Shown here: one piece after another, positions 44,121 to 54,745 of the stretch
Position numbering within the stretch: the first letter of the stretch is position 1
How the letters are laid out: each line of letters starts with the position of its first letter
Assembly (NCBI RefSeq): GCF_050948175.1
Contig: NC_135205.1
Location: 843,795 to 907,794, forward strand
Reading direction: 5' to 3'
Length of the DNA: 64,000 nt
DNA from: Xylocopa sonorina
Taxonomy: Eukaryota; Arthropoda; Insecta; Hymenoptera; Apidae
The notes under the pieces: model-generated
What the model was told of the DNA's origin: nothing
Seen by the model: the letters and a program-made list of their open reading frames with translations, nothing else
The model's database searches: none
Program-made: the position numbers and the translations under genes

Positions 44121-44129
44121 ATTTATAGG

Positions 44130-44325
44130 GGCGGTAGTATTTAGAATTAGGTATAATATATGAATATTGTAAGTATATACACTGATTAGAAATCTTTATT
44201 TAAAACGTCATAAAATGGTGTCAAATTAAATAGGATTTTGGGTGTAATGAAGTATTTGGACGGATATTCTATTTTCAGTTAACTAAAATATATTATAGGG
44301 TTCATTATATCCTCCCTCCTAAAGA
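44130..44325. repeat. AT-rich ~133-bp repeat, diverged copy
   Basis: AAATTAAATAGGATTTTGGG and GTTAACTAAAATATATTATAG align with 11890-11990. Located close to the palindrome axis. Confidence 0.55.
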
Positions 44326-44480
44326 AATAGACGACGCAAAGTCTAAATGTGTTTTCCTTTCAGGCCACTAGATATAAACAGTCGTAAACCCTACTCGAAC
44401 CGACAGAATTATTTCACAGTTTATATACTGGATTCTATTTCCTAACTCAAGATTCATTGTTGTTTCTCCGTTGACATGTG
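44326..44480. other. Unassigned spacer at the palindrome centre
   Basis: About 150 bp without satellite or transposon similarity that I can see. Confidence 0.4.
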
Positions 44481-45945
44481 AAATAATGCAACAGCAGTAA
44501 GCTGTTATGCATAGCATTATACTTATCCGCCACTACACTTCAAAAGAATGTTAATTCTATATGTCCATGCAACAAGATAGCCCTTCATACAGTCTGCCTG
44601 TTGGAACAACATGAACCTAATGCTCCATGACATGCGGTAGCGATTTTCACATCAATGCTTCCGGGTACGTAAGCTGAAACATTCTATGCATAGGATTACG
44701 CTTGTTAGCTTTTACACTTCAAAGATATGTAAATTCTGCAGTTTCTTGAAACGGGATTACGCTTCGCATTGTCTGCGTGTCGTAACAATAGAGCTCTGCT
44801 ACATGCCATGCAATGGGCCATTTCATTTCAACGTAAACTTTGCCCAAACTTTGTAAGCTGTAACCTTCTGTGTATAGCATTATGCTTATCTGCGTATGCA
44901 CTTCACAGGAATGTGAATTCTACAGTTCCATGCAACGGGATCCGTCTGCATAGTGTCTGCGTGTCAAAGAAGTAGGGTTTTAATGCTCCATGCCATGCGA
45001 TAGCGCATCTCATTTCAACGTATATGAGTAAGTAATCTGTAATAGACTAGGCATGGCATTATGCCGGCTGCTTCTACTCTAAAAGAATGTAAGTTCTACA
45101 GTTCCATGCAACAGGAAGGAGCTCCATAATATCTACGTGTCAAAGCAACGGAGTTCTAATGCCCCATTCAATACTAGGCGAATCTTATTCCAAAGTTTCA
45201 ATCAAAGTAAACTGCAATCTTCCATGCATAGCATTATGCTTATATGCTTCTACACTTTAAAAGAAAGTGAATTCTACAGTTCCATGCAACGGAATGGCGC
45301 TTCACAGTGTCTGCGTGTCAAATGAGGAGAGTCCATATGCTCCATGCAATGCGACGTCGCATCTCATATCAACGTTTCAAAGTAAGTAAGGTGTAATCGT
45401 GTATGCATATCATTATGCTTATCTGTTTCTACAATCCTCAATAATGTGAGTTCTATAGTTTCATGCAACAGGATGGTGCTTCACAATGTCTGCGCGTCAG
45501 TACTACTGTACTAATGCTGCATGCATTGCGATGGCTCACCTCGTTTCAAGGTTTCAAAGTATATTAGCTGTAATCTTCTACGAATAGCATTATGCTCATC
45601 TGCTTCTACACCTCAAAAGATTGTGAATTCTACATTTCCATCCATCAGGATGGCGCTTCATAGTATCTGCGTGCCAAAGAAGTAGATTTAGAGTGCACCA
45701 TGCAATGCAATGGCGCATCTCACTTCAACGTTTCAAAGTAAGTTAGGTGTAATCTTCCATGCATAGCTCTATGCTTATCTGTTTCTACACTTCATAAAGT
45801 TGTGAATTATACACTTCCATGCAACAGGGTGGCGTTTCACAGTATCTGCTAGTCAAAACAATGGAGTTCTAATGCTCCATGCAACGCGACTGCGCATTTC
45901 ATTTGTTCGTATCGAATTAAGTAAGCTGTAATCTTCTATGCATAA
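44480..45945. repeat. Satellite block, reverse, mostly second subfamily
   Basis: About eight monomers with GCATTATGCTTATCTGCTTC and CAGTTCCATGCAACGGGATGG. Its right end (45700-45945) pairs with 42030-42260 at roughly 90% identity. Confidence 0.9.
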
Positions 45946-46065
45946 TGTAGAAAACTTATTAATAAAAGAGAATTACAGGATTTTGTAAATCATTAGATAG
46001 TTCCGTTCAATTGAGATATTACTCCAAGGACTGCTAATGAACAACTGCTTCATCGTTTTAAAACA
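45946..46065 (-). repeat. 3' LTR, right copy (120 bp)
   Basis: On the minus strand it begins TGTTTTAAAACGATG and ends CTACA, giving TG..CA termini. It differs from the 5' LTR at many positions, implying an old insertion. Confidence 0.82.
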
Positions 46066-46249
46066 TACACACGAAATATCATTTATTCCGCACATTCGCT
46101 CTCGCTCGCATTCTAGAATATTCCACGCACCTAACATTTGAAACTTGAATTATTGATTAGCTTATAAATTAAGATAATTTCGTTATTCTTCTCTCGGCCG
46201 TCCTGCATGAACATTCGTTCCGAATGTCTTCATTCATGTCGTCTTCGAT

Positions 46250-47560
46250 TTCAGATAAATCAGCACTGATTTCGTCGATCCACAATTTCATAGAATCTGC
46301 TGACATAGATGCCTATAGGGGTCCTTCTCCTTTCCCTACCTTTCGAACTGCAAATCGTTGATTGCATAAAATTCGTGCAACTTCATACGGTCCAAACTAT
46401 TTATGAGCTACTTTTAAACCAGGACTCTGTTGCATACGTTTAATTGCTACTAGATCCCCTTCACGATAAATTTTAGCCTTTCGTCTACTCTTGTTAAAAG
46501 TTCGCCTATTCTCTTGTTGGATCCTGGATATATTTTTGCTTGCTTGCTTTTCAAGTATTGCGATCCATTCCTTTTCAAGTATGTCTTGGGTGTCAAGATA
46601 ACCTTTAAGTCGTGGATGTGCCCCAAAGAGACGATGAAACGGTGACATACCAATACTTCGATGTATTGCTGATTTCAAACATTGTTGAACTACTTCTAAA
46701 TACTTATACTACTCACAGGACTTAGGTGTAGCTAATTTTGCTGGCAACAGTATGAATGTTCTATTAAGGCGTTCAACTTGACCATTAGCTCTAGGAATTC
46801 CTGTTGTAGTTGAAACATGTTCTATGTATTCTTCTTGACAATATTGCTTGAAATCATTTGCTGTGAAAACCGTTCACCTATCAGAAATTATTCGACGCAG
46901 ATTACAGAAAATAGTCGGTGGCTTCTTCAGGCGTGACAAAACTTCATCTGAAGTAGTAGGTTTTGTAGCATAAAGCCATGTAAATTTTGTAAAAGCATCT
47001 ACCACTACAAATATATACTGATACGTTTTTTTGTTGGTGGCAGCGGTACAAGATGATCGATATGAAATGTAGCAAAAGGAATACTCCCCTTTTCAATCGA
47101 AATTAAATGAAACTCCTGCTTCCCCTGTATCTTTTCGGCTAAGATGCATGCAACACAATTTCTTACCACATTTCCAACTTGCTGCCGAAGGTTTGTAATC
47201 CAATAACCTTTACGTACGATAGCTTCAGTCTTGACCACAGAAAAATGTCCACACTCATAAGCCTGCCTTATTTCATGTATCTGCATCCGACGTGGTACTA
47301 CTAGTTGAGTATGACCCCCAGAGTTTCTGTACAGAAAATTTCCCCGTAGAACATAATCATTCGTCTTGTTTTGAAGTATCAAATCTCGAAGTTTCGTTAC
47401 AGTCTCATCTTCTTCCTGTACTTTCCGCAAACGTTCTGTAAGACTTGCATCAGATCCATCGATTAGGATATTCGTAGGAGGAGGATTTCTACTAAGTGCA
47501 TCAACATGTATCATGTTCTTCCCTGGACGATGCTCTATCCGGTAATCAAATTCTTCTAAT
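46250..47560 (-). pseudogene. pol: Integrase of the short-LTR gypsy, right copy
   Basis: Minus-strand mirror of 40530-41830. Open segments 47005-47514 (HHCC domain) and 46397-46678 (C-terminal) are identical in protein to the left copy. The TGA after ISDR is shared. Confidence 0.84.
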
Positions 47561-48560
47561 GATAATGCCCATCATGCAACCCACACACGAAGATCTTTCT
47601 TATTCGTTTAAGAGTAATGGCTTGGCAATCAAAAACAATAACAAACGAAATTCCTAATGAATGAAGTCCTAATTTCTTCAACGCTTTTACTATTGCTAAA
47701 ACTTCAAACTCATAGGTACTGTATTTAGATGCAGCAGAAGATGTCTTACCGCTAGAAAATAATATACAGGGTGAAACGGTTCATCTTCGTTATTTCTTTG
47801 AAATAAAATCGCTCCGTACCCTAACGCAGAAGCATCATCCTTTCAAGATTTTTGATCCCACGTTCAGTATCATTTGATGAAATAATCAAATCATTCGTGT
47901 ATGCTAAAACTACTTCCTCACGAATAAGATCTCTAAATATGGTGAAGCAGCTGCGCTGCTTCGGTTTGCTGTAAAGATGGAGGAAGGAAGAAGGAAGGAA
48001 AAGAGAGGGGAAGAACGTTTCGTCCTGGGCCTGCTAGTTGACTCATCAGTAAGGCTACCTAGCAGGCCCTGCCTTAGACGCTGGGATATTAGGGACAGGT
48101 CAGAACTTCTATATATTGGAAAGGATGGGTCATCGAGTACTTTCACGAAAGTGTAAATGGTTCTGTCCCTCTAGTCGCGAGTGCCGCCACAATGGTATTT
48201 ATAAATCTTTGAAAAACTGCTGGAGAAGTACATAAACCAAAAGGGACTCGTAAGAATTCATAATGACCATCGGGTACAATGAGTGCTGTATACTTTCGAC
48301 TTGATTTATCCTGTCGCCTGTGAAAGAAACCGTTTTTCAAGTCAAGAGTACTGAAAATACGCACGTCTTGTAACAAATATAATTGATCTTCAATCAGTTG
48401 TAACGGATATCTATATTTAATAAACTTCTTATTAATTTGTCGATATTCCACACATAATCTAAATGAATCATTTTTCTTCTGAACGCGAACAACCGGACTC
48501 GCATAATCAGAAGTAGATAACTGAGCGACTCCAGCCGCAATCTACTGTTCTATCTACACG
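47560..48560 (-). pseudogene. pol: RT-RNase H of the short-LTR gypsy, right copy, insert-disrupted
   Basis: The RT N-terminal half is open at 48143-48451 (EYRQINKKFIKYRYPLQLIE, FSTLDLKNGFFHRR). The frame is cut at INTI by the 249-bp insert. The YMDD region after the insert is decayed (GTATGC in place of the Tyr-Met codons near 47900). RNase H remains readable only in pieces. Many substitutions relative to the left copy. Confidence 0.8.
47944..48192 (-). mobile_element. 249-bp non-autonomous insert with TGGT duplication
   Basis: Absent from the homologous site in the left arm (about 39759). TGGT flanks it on both sides (47940-47943 and 48193-48196), while the empty site has it once. It contains a GGAAGGAAG purine tract and is GC-richer than the host element. 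No inverted termini or tail are obvious; class unknown. Confidence 0.7.
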
Positions 48561-48699
48561 TTAACAATCTCTTTTTGCGACGTTGACAATCGTCTCGCCG
48601 ATTGATAAACAGACTGTTTGCCTTTCAATATTAATTTCATTGCAATTTCACGTTCAAAGATTTTACTCGGCTTGTAATTACTAACAAGATTTTCTATCG

Positions 48700-49930
48700 T
48701 CACTCGCTAATTAGGATCTAATACATGAAACACATCAACTTGATTTACTTCTAACACGTCACTCGTTACATCTATTTTAAATACTTCCGGTATAATATTT
48801 TTTCTCTCAACAATTTCGCGCGTTCCTTTCGGTAATGGACGAAAGTTTACTTTACCGCCTCTAATGCTAACATCGGTTACGTTTAAGAAATTCGTTCCTA
48901 TCAACAGCTTATGTCGAACAATGGTATCAGGGATTACTTCTATACAAATCGGACATCAGTGCCCATCTACGGTAATTTCTGCTTGAAATTCACCAAATGT
49001 TGTATCAGTCTTTAAACTTATACCATTGAAATGTAATTCATTGCGTCGTAATTGCGTAGAACCGAGCTTAATAAACTCGTCTGTCTGAATTAAACTAAAA
49101 TCACTTCCTGAATCCATTAATGCTTCGATCTCGTATCCGTTAAGTAAATCGTGAGATACTTTCGATACGATACTCCAAATGTCGCGCAGCTGTCATCACT
49201 CGCTTTAAATTTCTTGGGACATTTCGACGTAATATGTCCACGTTCTTGACATATAAAACATTTTACACCGCGATCTTTCGTTGGACAATTCACGCTAATA
49301 TGATCGTGTCCACCACAAATATAACATCGTACAATATTAGCGGTGAACTCTTTTATCTCACCGACATTGATTACCTCTTTTATTTCATTTCTATCGAAAC
49401 TATCTTCATACTTCTCAAACTTTGTTGACATCTGCACATCCGACAAACCTTGATCTCGGAGAATTACCTTTCCAAACGCTTTCGAAAGTTGACCGGTTGT
49501 TGTAACCTGTTGAATACGCGCCTGGTTCCGGAGCATTTAATCGGGGATGCCGTTAATTAGATATTCAAGTATTTCATTGTCGTTGATTGGTACTCGATTT
49601 CCGAGAATGATCTTCTCGTGCAAATATTCATGAAATGTCTGGTTCCTCTTCTATTATCGTACTTCAAATTTCTTCCTTATTTCAATTTTGCCTTGTAGAT
49701 GATAAAACGTAACACTTAATTCTTCCAGCAGTCGGTTGAATGGCATAGTTATATATTCTCGTTTAGAATGAAACGATTCAAGTGCTTTTCCCTTCAGTCG
49801 CATACCCATAAGTAATAGTGCAACGTCATCTTCCAATTTATATATCGTCTTCAACAATTTGATCTACTTCTTTCAAATTTCACTATCACCAGATTTGCCT
49901 TCAAATTTAAAAAGTAAATTTGCAAATGCC
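48700..49930 (-). pseudogene. gag-pro: Gag-protease of the short-LTR gypsy, right copy
   Basis: Knuckles CYICGGHDHISVNC and CFICQERGHITSKC are within 49117-49536. The protease Asp-Ser-Gly lies near 49110 after a small deletion that shifts the frame. Capsid region 49654-49857. Downstream 48707-48904 is open (GTNFLNVTDVSIRGGKVNF). Confidence 0.82.
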
Positions 49931-50189
49931 GAAATATTCGTTCGCCGCTAACAAAATTGAGATAAAACATTGCATTCATTGCCATTATTCAATGCCAAAA
50001 GATTGTCATCGTCACAAACAACATCATATTGTTCGCTTCTAAAATTACGCGTCAATCGTCGCTGCTCATTTTCCAAATTCTGCTTAACCTGCAATTAAAT
50101 GAATTGTCCTTCGTATTACATCTAACTCAAGGCGCAACATGGATAACTCACCTTCTGCTGATTCTTTTTCTTAAAAAAAAATTAGTTTC

Positions 50190-50477
50190 TCATTGCTGTA
50201 GATTCATTGCTGACTGCACATTTAATGATATGTCAGCACACAACCCTTCATTATCTTCACGAACTTCTTTCTGCTTGTCACCTATCCACGTTACGTCTGG
50301 GACAATATCCATCAAACGAGAAATTAATTTAGCTTTCGAACCAGCAGTTGGTAGTTTATGCTCCATTAATATCTCTATTAGCGCAGTAACTGTGATTTCA
50401 TGGTGAAAATTTTTACTCGACACTCGTGTATGAACTCGAATTGTCTTTACATGAAAGTTTAATTTTCGTCCTCGCAA
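50190..50477 (-). pseudogene. SAP-domain leader ORF of the gypsy Gag
   Basis: 95 codons on the minus strand. ITVTALIEILMEHKLPTAGS followed by KAKLISRLMDIVPDVTW matches the SAP motif: two helices, with the hydrophobic and Gly pattern L..iL..h.Lpt.GsK.eLi.Rl. SAP domains bind AT-rich or scaffold DNA. The homologous stretch in the left copy stops after HKLQT because of a deletion. The frame is lost before the main Gag ORF, so fusion to Gag is inferred from position and frame remnants. Confidence 0.7.
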
Positions 50478-50649
50478 TATCTCCTAAAACTGCACTCGCA
50501 TCGCATGAATAACTTCTCGAACGTTCTAGACCGTCAAGTCATTTTCTCCAACGTGTCTTCAAATACTCGATAATATTCCAATCTTTAGAACGTATCTGAT
50601 TTAATTCTTGAACGTCTTCTTGATAATTACCACGCCTGAGCCCCAAAAT

Positions 50650-50769
50650 TGTAGAAAACTTATTAACTAAAGACAGCTACAAGATTTTATAAATCATTAT
50701 ATAGTTCTTCTCAACTGTGACATAACTCGAAAAAATGCTAATGAACAACAGCTACATCGTTTTAAAATA
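50650..50769 (-). repeat. 5' LTR, right copy (120 bp)
   Basis: On the minus strand TATTTTAAAACGATG (TG decayed to TA) to TTTTCTACA. Immediately inside, ATTTTGGGGCTCAGGCGTGG may be the primer site, but I cannot assign a tRNA. Confidence 0.8.
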
Positions 50770-51050
50770 TGCTCGCATCTAATTTCAATGCTTCATGATA
50801 AGATGGAATATTCATTGCAACGCGTTATGTTTATCTGTTACTGCACCTCAGATGAATGTGAATCCTGGGGATTCCTTTCCACTTCCTCCTAAGGGGATAC
50901 CGTTTCAGGATGTCTACGTGCCGTAGCAATAATGTTCTAATACTTCATTCTACATGATGTCGTTTTTCATTTCAATGTTTCGTGATAAGATGTAATGTTC
51001 AATGCAATGCTTTATGTTTATATCTTCTACACTCCAAAAGCAAAAGAATG
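50770..51050. repeat. Satellite block, reverse
   Basis: About 1.6 monomers (GCATCTAATTTCAATGCTTC.., AAGATGTAATGTTCAATGC) between the gypsy 5' LTR and a GC-rich tail. Confidence 0.88.
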
Positions 51051-51054
51051 TGAA

Positions 51055-51310
51055 CTGTGGCGTCAGGCGTACCGCTACCCCCAGACGACCGCCACTGTCT
51101 TCGAGGTCCAGAGACCGGCATCCACATCTCCTCCAGCATCCGGATCCACTATATGCGGGCAACCCGTCTACTCTCTGCCACAGAACGAGGAGACGACGCC
51201 ACACACACCAGAGGGAGGATTCCACCCCACATAACGAGGACAAGAAGATCTATGACGGCTACGGACTCGAATCTCCAACGATTACGTATCCCTACACGCT
51301 ACTCGCAAAC
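51055..51310 (+). other. GC-rich tail segment before LTR-like repeat
   Basis: Pro/Thr/Ser-rich in two frames (79 codons at 50995-51234, 106 codons at 51002-51322). No family recognised. It stands in the same place as 53305-53590, between satellite and LTR-like DNA. Confidence 0.45.
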
Positions 51311-51915
51311 CGACGATGTTAGAATAAGCACACGACACATTCATGTACATATACAAACCACACACACATAGAATTAAGTCAATATTTGTAAATATGTACT
51401 TATAAATGCGCTATAGTTTAAGACCCGCTCACGCCCACGAGCGATCCCACCACGAGCGGCCTGCCCGCTCTTCGGTCTACGCGCCATCCCCACTCTGGGG
51501 CCCAGCGACTCGCGCGCCGCGCGAACCGAGGAGGTCGCAGACGCGCCGATCCAGTCTCAGTCTTATTCACCGATTCGAACAGTGCAGTTGGCTCAAAGGA
51601 GTTTCGATCTCCGACTCGAACAGAAGAGTTGGCTACCAGGTATATGAACTCCCAGCTCGATGCATCTGACTCATTCGCATCTACCATAGTGGAGTCCTTA
51701 TTTTATTCTATTTCCATTTTCCTATTATATAGTACTTAGTAACTTAGAATTAGTCTATTAGGATATTCAAGTAAGAATATATCTTAGTTCATACCAAATT
51801 CAAAGTCTTTATTCTATTTCAAATACAAGTTCCTTTAACATTCCATTCCACGGGTACGCTCGCGATTAACTGCTATTCCTAACAAATCAAGTTCAACCGT
51901 TCTAAAGCTGGACGG
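51310..51915 (+). repeat. LTR-like segment upstream of leader module 4
   Basis: GGGCCCAGCGACTCGCGC and GAACCGAGGAGGTC are shared with 53590-54170. An AT-rich 3' part contains TATATAGTACTTAG, and the segment ends GGATAGAGCGAACCAACGCTTA. TG..CA termini are not certain. Confidence 0.55.
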
Positions 51916-52510
51916 ATAGAGCGAACCAACGCTTAGCCGCTTTTACTTTATTTCTGTTGTGTGAAGGTGTCCAGCGCCTAGATAGCTCCGGTAAGCTAGA
52001 GCGATCCAGCGCTTAGCCGTGCCGTGCTTTATCGAAGTGCAGGTACTTCTGATGAGCTTCGCTTCTCGGATAAAGCGTACACGACGCGCGGGGAGAGAGG
52101 AATTTATCCGACGACTTGTGCATGAATACGTGGGTGGTGCACCCGAATATTCGGACCATCGCAGAGCTCTTCCCGTTCCTGTCAAGGAAATCTTCGCTGT
52201 CCTACATCCCGTACGAGCCAACGATTGTCCGATTCCAGCTTCGATACCTGCTAGCCAGAATCAGCCTACCTGGCGCCTGATTCCAATCACCGATCTGCCG
52301 TTCCAGCCGTACGCCGCTGCTATACGGTTCATCGACCCTCGGCGCCTACGCTACCTGGAACGAGAAGCAAAGCAATGAATTAAAAGCATCAAAAGGTAAG
52401 TTGCACGCTTTTGTACCTGGTAAGTTCAGTCGCTCCGCGCAATTCGCGTCGATTTCGGTAACGGCTACGATTAGTGTCAAGGTGACGAGCGCATTCGCGA
52501 CTTCAGGACT
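51916..52510 (+). other. Leader module 4, best-preserved short ORF (52019-52378)
   Basis: 119 open codons. A basic segment KRTRRAGREEFIRRLVHEYV is followed by a Pro/Ala-rich middle, then PTWRLIPITDLPFQPYAAAI and DPRRLRYLEREAKQ, then TGA. AAAAG|GTAAGTTGC, a near-consensus 5' splice donor, follows within 20-30 bp. The N- and C-terminal blocks recur in the other leader modules with the same spacing, so the protein was under constraint in an ancestor. It could be a Gag N-terminal exon or a nuclear-targeted peptide; no family recognised. Satellite starts at about 52510. Confidence 0.6.
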
Positions 52511-53300
52511 TGACAATACACAAAACGCGTTGCTATGAATATTGCATCTTATCATGAAACATAGAAATGAGATAGGCATCGCGTCGAATGCAGTATTAGT
52601 ACACCATTCCTTCGACACGTTGTCATCTAGAAACGCAATCCCTTTGTAAGGAAGTGTAGAGTTCACATTCTTCTGAAGTGTAGAAGATATAAGCGTAACG
52701 TGTTGCATTGAATACTACATCTTACATTAAACATTAAAATGAGATCCCACATCGCGATGAATGGAGTGTTATAACTATTGCTTCGACACGCAGATACCGT
52801 GAGACGCTATGCCTTTGCAATGAAGTGCAGGACTTACATTCTTTTGAAGGGTAGAAACAGACAAGCATAATGCGAAAGTATAGAGCTTTATAAGCTACTT
52901 ACTTACTTTGAACAGTTTAAATGCAATGCGATACCGCTATGCATGAAGCATGAGAAATGAAATGCTTCGACATGTGTACATCTAGATACGCAATCCCGTA
53001 GCAAGGAAATGTGGGATTTACATTCTTTTGAACTGTAGATGCAGATACACGAAACGCGTTGCATTGAACATTACATCTTATCACGAAACATAGAAATGAG
53101 ATGCGATATCACGTTCTCTGAAGAATTATTACTCTATTGCTTCGATCCGTAGACATCTAGAAACGCCATTCCGTAGCAACGGAGTGTGGGATTTACATGC
53201 TTTTGAAGTGTAAATGAGATATACATAACGCGCTGCATTGAGTATTACATCTTATCATGAAACATAGAAATGAGGTGCGAAATCGCGTTTTATGAATCAT
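52510..53300. repeat. Satellite block, forward
   Basis: About 4.5 monomers, starting ACACAAAACGCGTTGC right after the leader and ending at TTATGAATCATGTGACGTCC. Enclosed between a leader and a GC-rich tail. Confidence 0.9.
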
Positions 53301-53304
53301 GTGA

Positions 53305-53590
53305 CGTCCGGTGTATCGCCATCCACCCTCCAAGGCCTCCCACAACGAGCAGGGACGAATTACCTGCAGCCGTCCACGACCAAGCGCACGGGTAAACACC
53401 TCTTTCTCCGAGCTAAGGCAGCCGACCCGCAAACCACGCCCCGGAGATGGACCAGCTATTCGCGCTATCGCGCAGATCACAGAATCCATGATCCACCTTC
53501 GCAGCAACGACGCACCGAATCGCTCGCCGTACCTCAGCCCTACTTCATTTTCTCTAATATATATAATTACACATATTAATTCTAGATGTA
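53305..53590 (+). other. GC-rich tail segment before the second LTR-like copy
   Basis: A 101-codon frame (53311-53616) with ARVNTSFSELRQPTRKPRPG and AIAQITESMIHLRSNDAPNR looks protein-like. It runs to the LTR-like boundary. Family unknown. Confidence 0.45.
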
Positions 53591-54170
53591 AGTACACACG
53601 ACATTATTGGATGTAACACGAACAAAACTCATACATAATTTTAAGATATATGTATAATCTGTATTCCATAAGAAGTGATGCGCTCGCGCGCGCACTCGAC
53701 GCGCGCGGCTCACGCGTAACGCGTGACCACCACGAGGGCCGAGCGCCCTACTCCTACCGTCCGCCACACTCGGAGGGCCCAGCGACTCGCGCACTACGAG
53801 AACCGAGGAGGTCTCGTGCACGCGAGAGGACCACCACTTCATCTCGGGCACGACCCGAGCTCGGATGTCTCTCCAGTTCACACTTCTAGTTCAGATCGAA
53901 TTCAAATTGCTATTCTATTTCTAAATCTAAGTTCTATTTCTAGTTCATTAAGTTATACTAAATCTATATAGGGAAGTAAGTGTATAGCTAGGATTAATCA
54001 AGAATATACTTTTATTTTTATTGCTTCATTCGATTCCTTATTCATTTTATATCTACGCGCCACCCTCCAGTTCTCACGTACAATCATACACATCACTACT
54101 TTGTGGCGATATAGACACTCGAAATTCTGCATTAGATAGAGCGAACCACCGCTTATCTGTGTAGAATTCA
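53590..54170 (+). repeat. LTR-like segment, second copy (upstream of leader module 5)
   Basis: Shares GGGCCCAGCGACTCGCGC and GAACCGAGGAGGTC with 51310-51915, about 2.3 kb upstream, forming a candidate LTR pair around leader 4, satellite and tail. It ends TAGATAGAGCGAACCACCGCTTAT-type sequence. Its GC-rich part holds CGCGCGCGC runs. Confidence 0.55.
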
Positions 54171-54745
54171 AGTGGAAGATCCCCAGAGTAGACGATCATT
54201 CTTCACCCTCCTGGATCGACGAAGATAGAGCGGACATCCGCATATCCGGCTCGACTCCAGTTAGGAGAAGAAGATCTCGCATGTGTCGTACCGCCAACAA
54301 GAAGACGCGCCGTGCCGGCAGAAAGAATTTCTTATGACGACTACTGCGAGAGTATACCAGATGCCAGACGTGCCCAGCCTACCATTCTGTGCTTGCTGCT
54401 ACTGCTGTCCGCAGCCTCCCGCAGCACCCCCAACTTCGCCGATGCCAGCATCCGAGTCCGGTCAACATCGCTGGACCCTGACTCCATTGACGCTCCCTCA
54501 ACGCCAGTCTTACGCGTCTACAATCCCAACCGGTGACCCTCGACAACAGCGGTACCTGGAAGGAGGATATTAAGCTGTTACACGACGAAAGGTAGGTACA
54601 ATTCCACTTTACCGCATCTAAAGGGTACAATTACCGCTCGCGTCCCATAAAAGGAAACCACGGTACCCATCACAATCCAGAGATCGGCCCTGCGTTTTAT
54701 ATCTCGTTTCGTACGGACGACTCCGGAAATTCTCCAGGTCCCGGA
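54170..54745 (+). other. Leader module 5
   Basis: RRAGRKNFL, stop, RLLREYTR (about 54305-54355). In another frame, HRWTLTPLTLPQRQSYASTI and DPRQQRYLEGGY end at TAA (54571-54573), then CGAAAG|GTAGGTACA. Same block order as module 4 with a frameshift between blocks. Satellite begins at about 54745 after CCGGACGTGACAC. Confidence 0.55.

Larger units (their letters stand above)
45946..50769 (-). mobile_element. Short-LTR gypsy element with SAP-Gag, right copy, both LTRs
   Basis: Reads on the minus strand from a 5' LTR at 50650-50769 to a 3' LTR at 45946-46065, both 120 bp and clearly diverged from each other. The internal order is SAP-containing leader ORF, Gag with two CCHC knuckles, protease, RT (interrupted by an insert), RNase H and integrase. 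I find no convincing target-site duplication in the satellite flanks. Confidence 0.87.
45946..52515 (-). repeat. Right arm of palindrome (partner 37105-42029)
   Basis: Inverted partner with extra DNA: a 249-bp insert (47944-48192), the complete SAP-Gag leader and 5' LTR, and 50770-51915 (satellite, GC-rich tail, LTR-like), which is deleted in the left arm. Confidence 0.92.

Noticed and set aside
42030..45945. Regularly spaced similar units resembling a CRISPR-like array
   Set aside because: Units are ~173-bp satellite monomers without short-repeat/unique-spacer structure; the genome is eukaryotic.
45943..50772. Target-site duplication for the right gypsy copy
   Set aside because: Flanks (GCATAA and TGCTCG) do not match; satellite on both sides makes short matches meaningless.
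53650..53971. Arg-rich ORFs in the LTR-like segment
   Set aside because: Driven by CG-rich simple sequence (CGCGCGCGC); no matching frame in the paired LTR-like copy.
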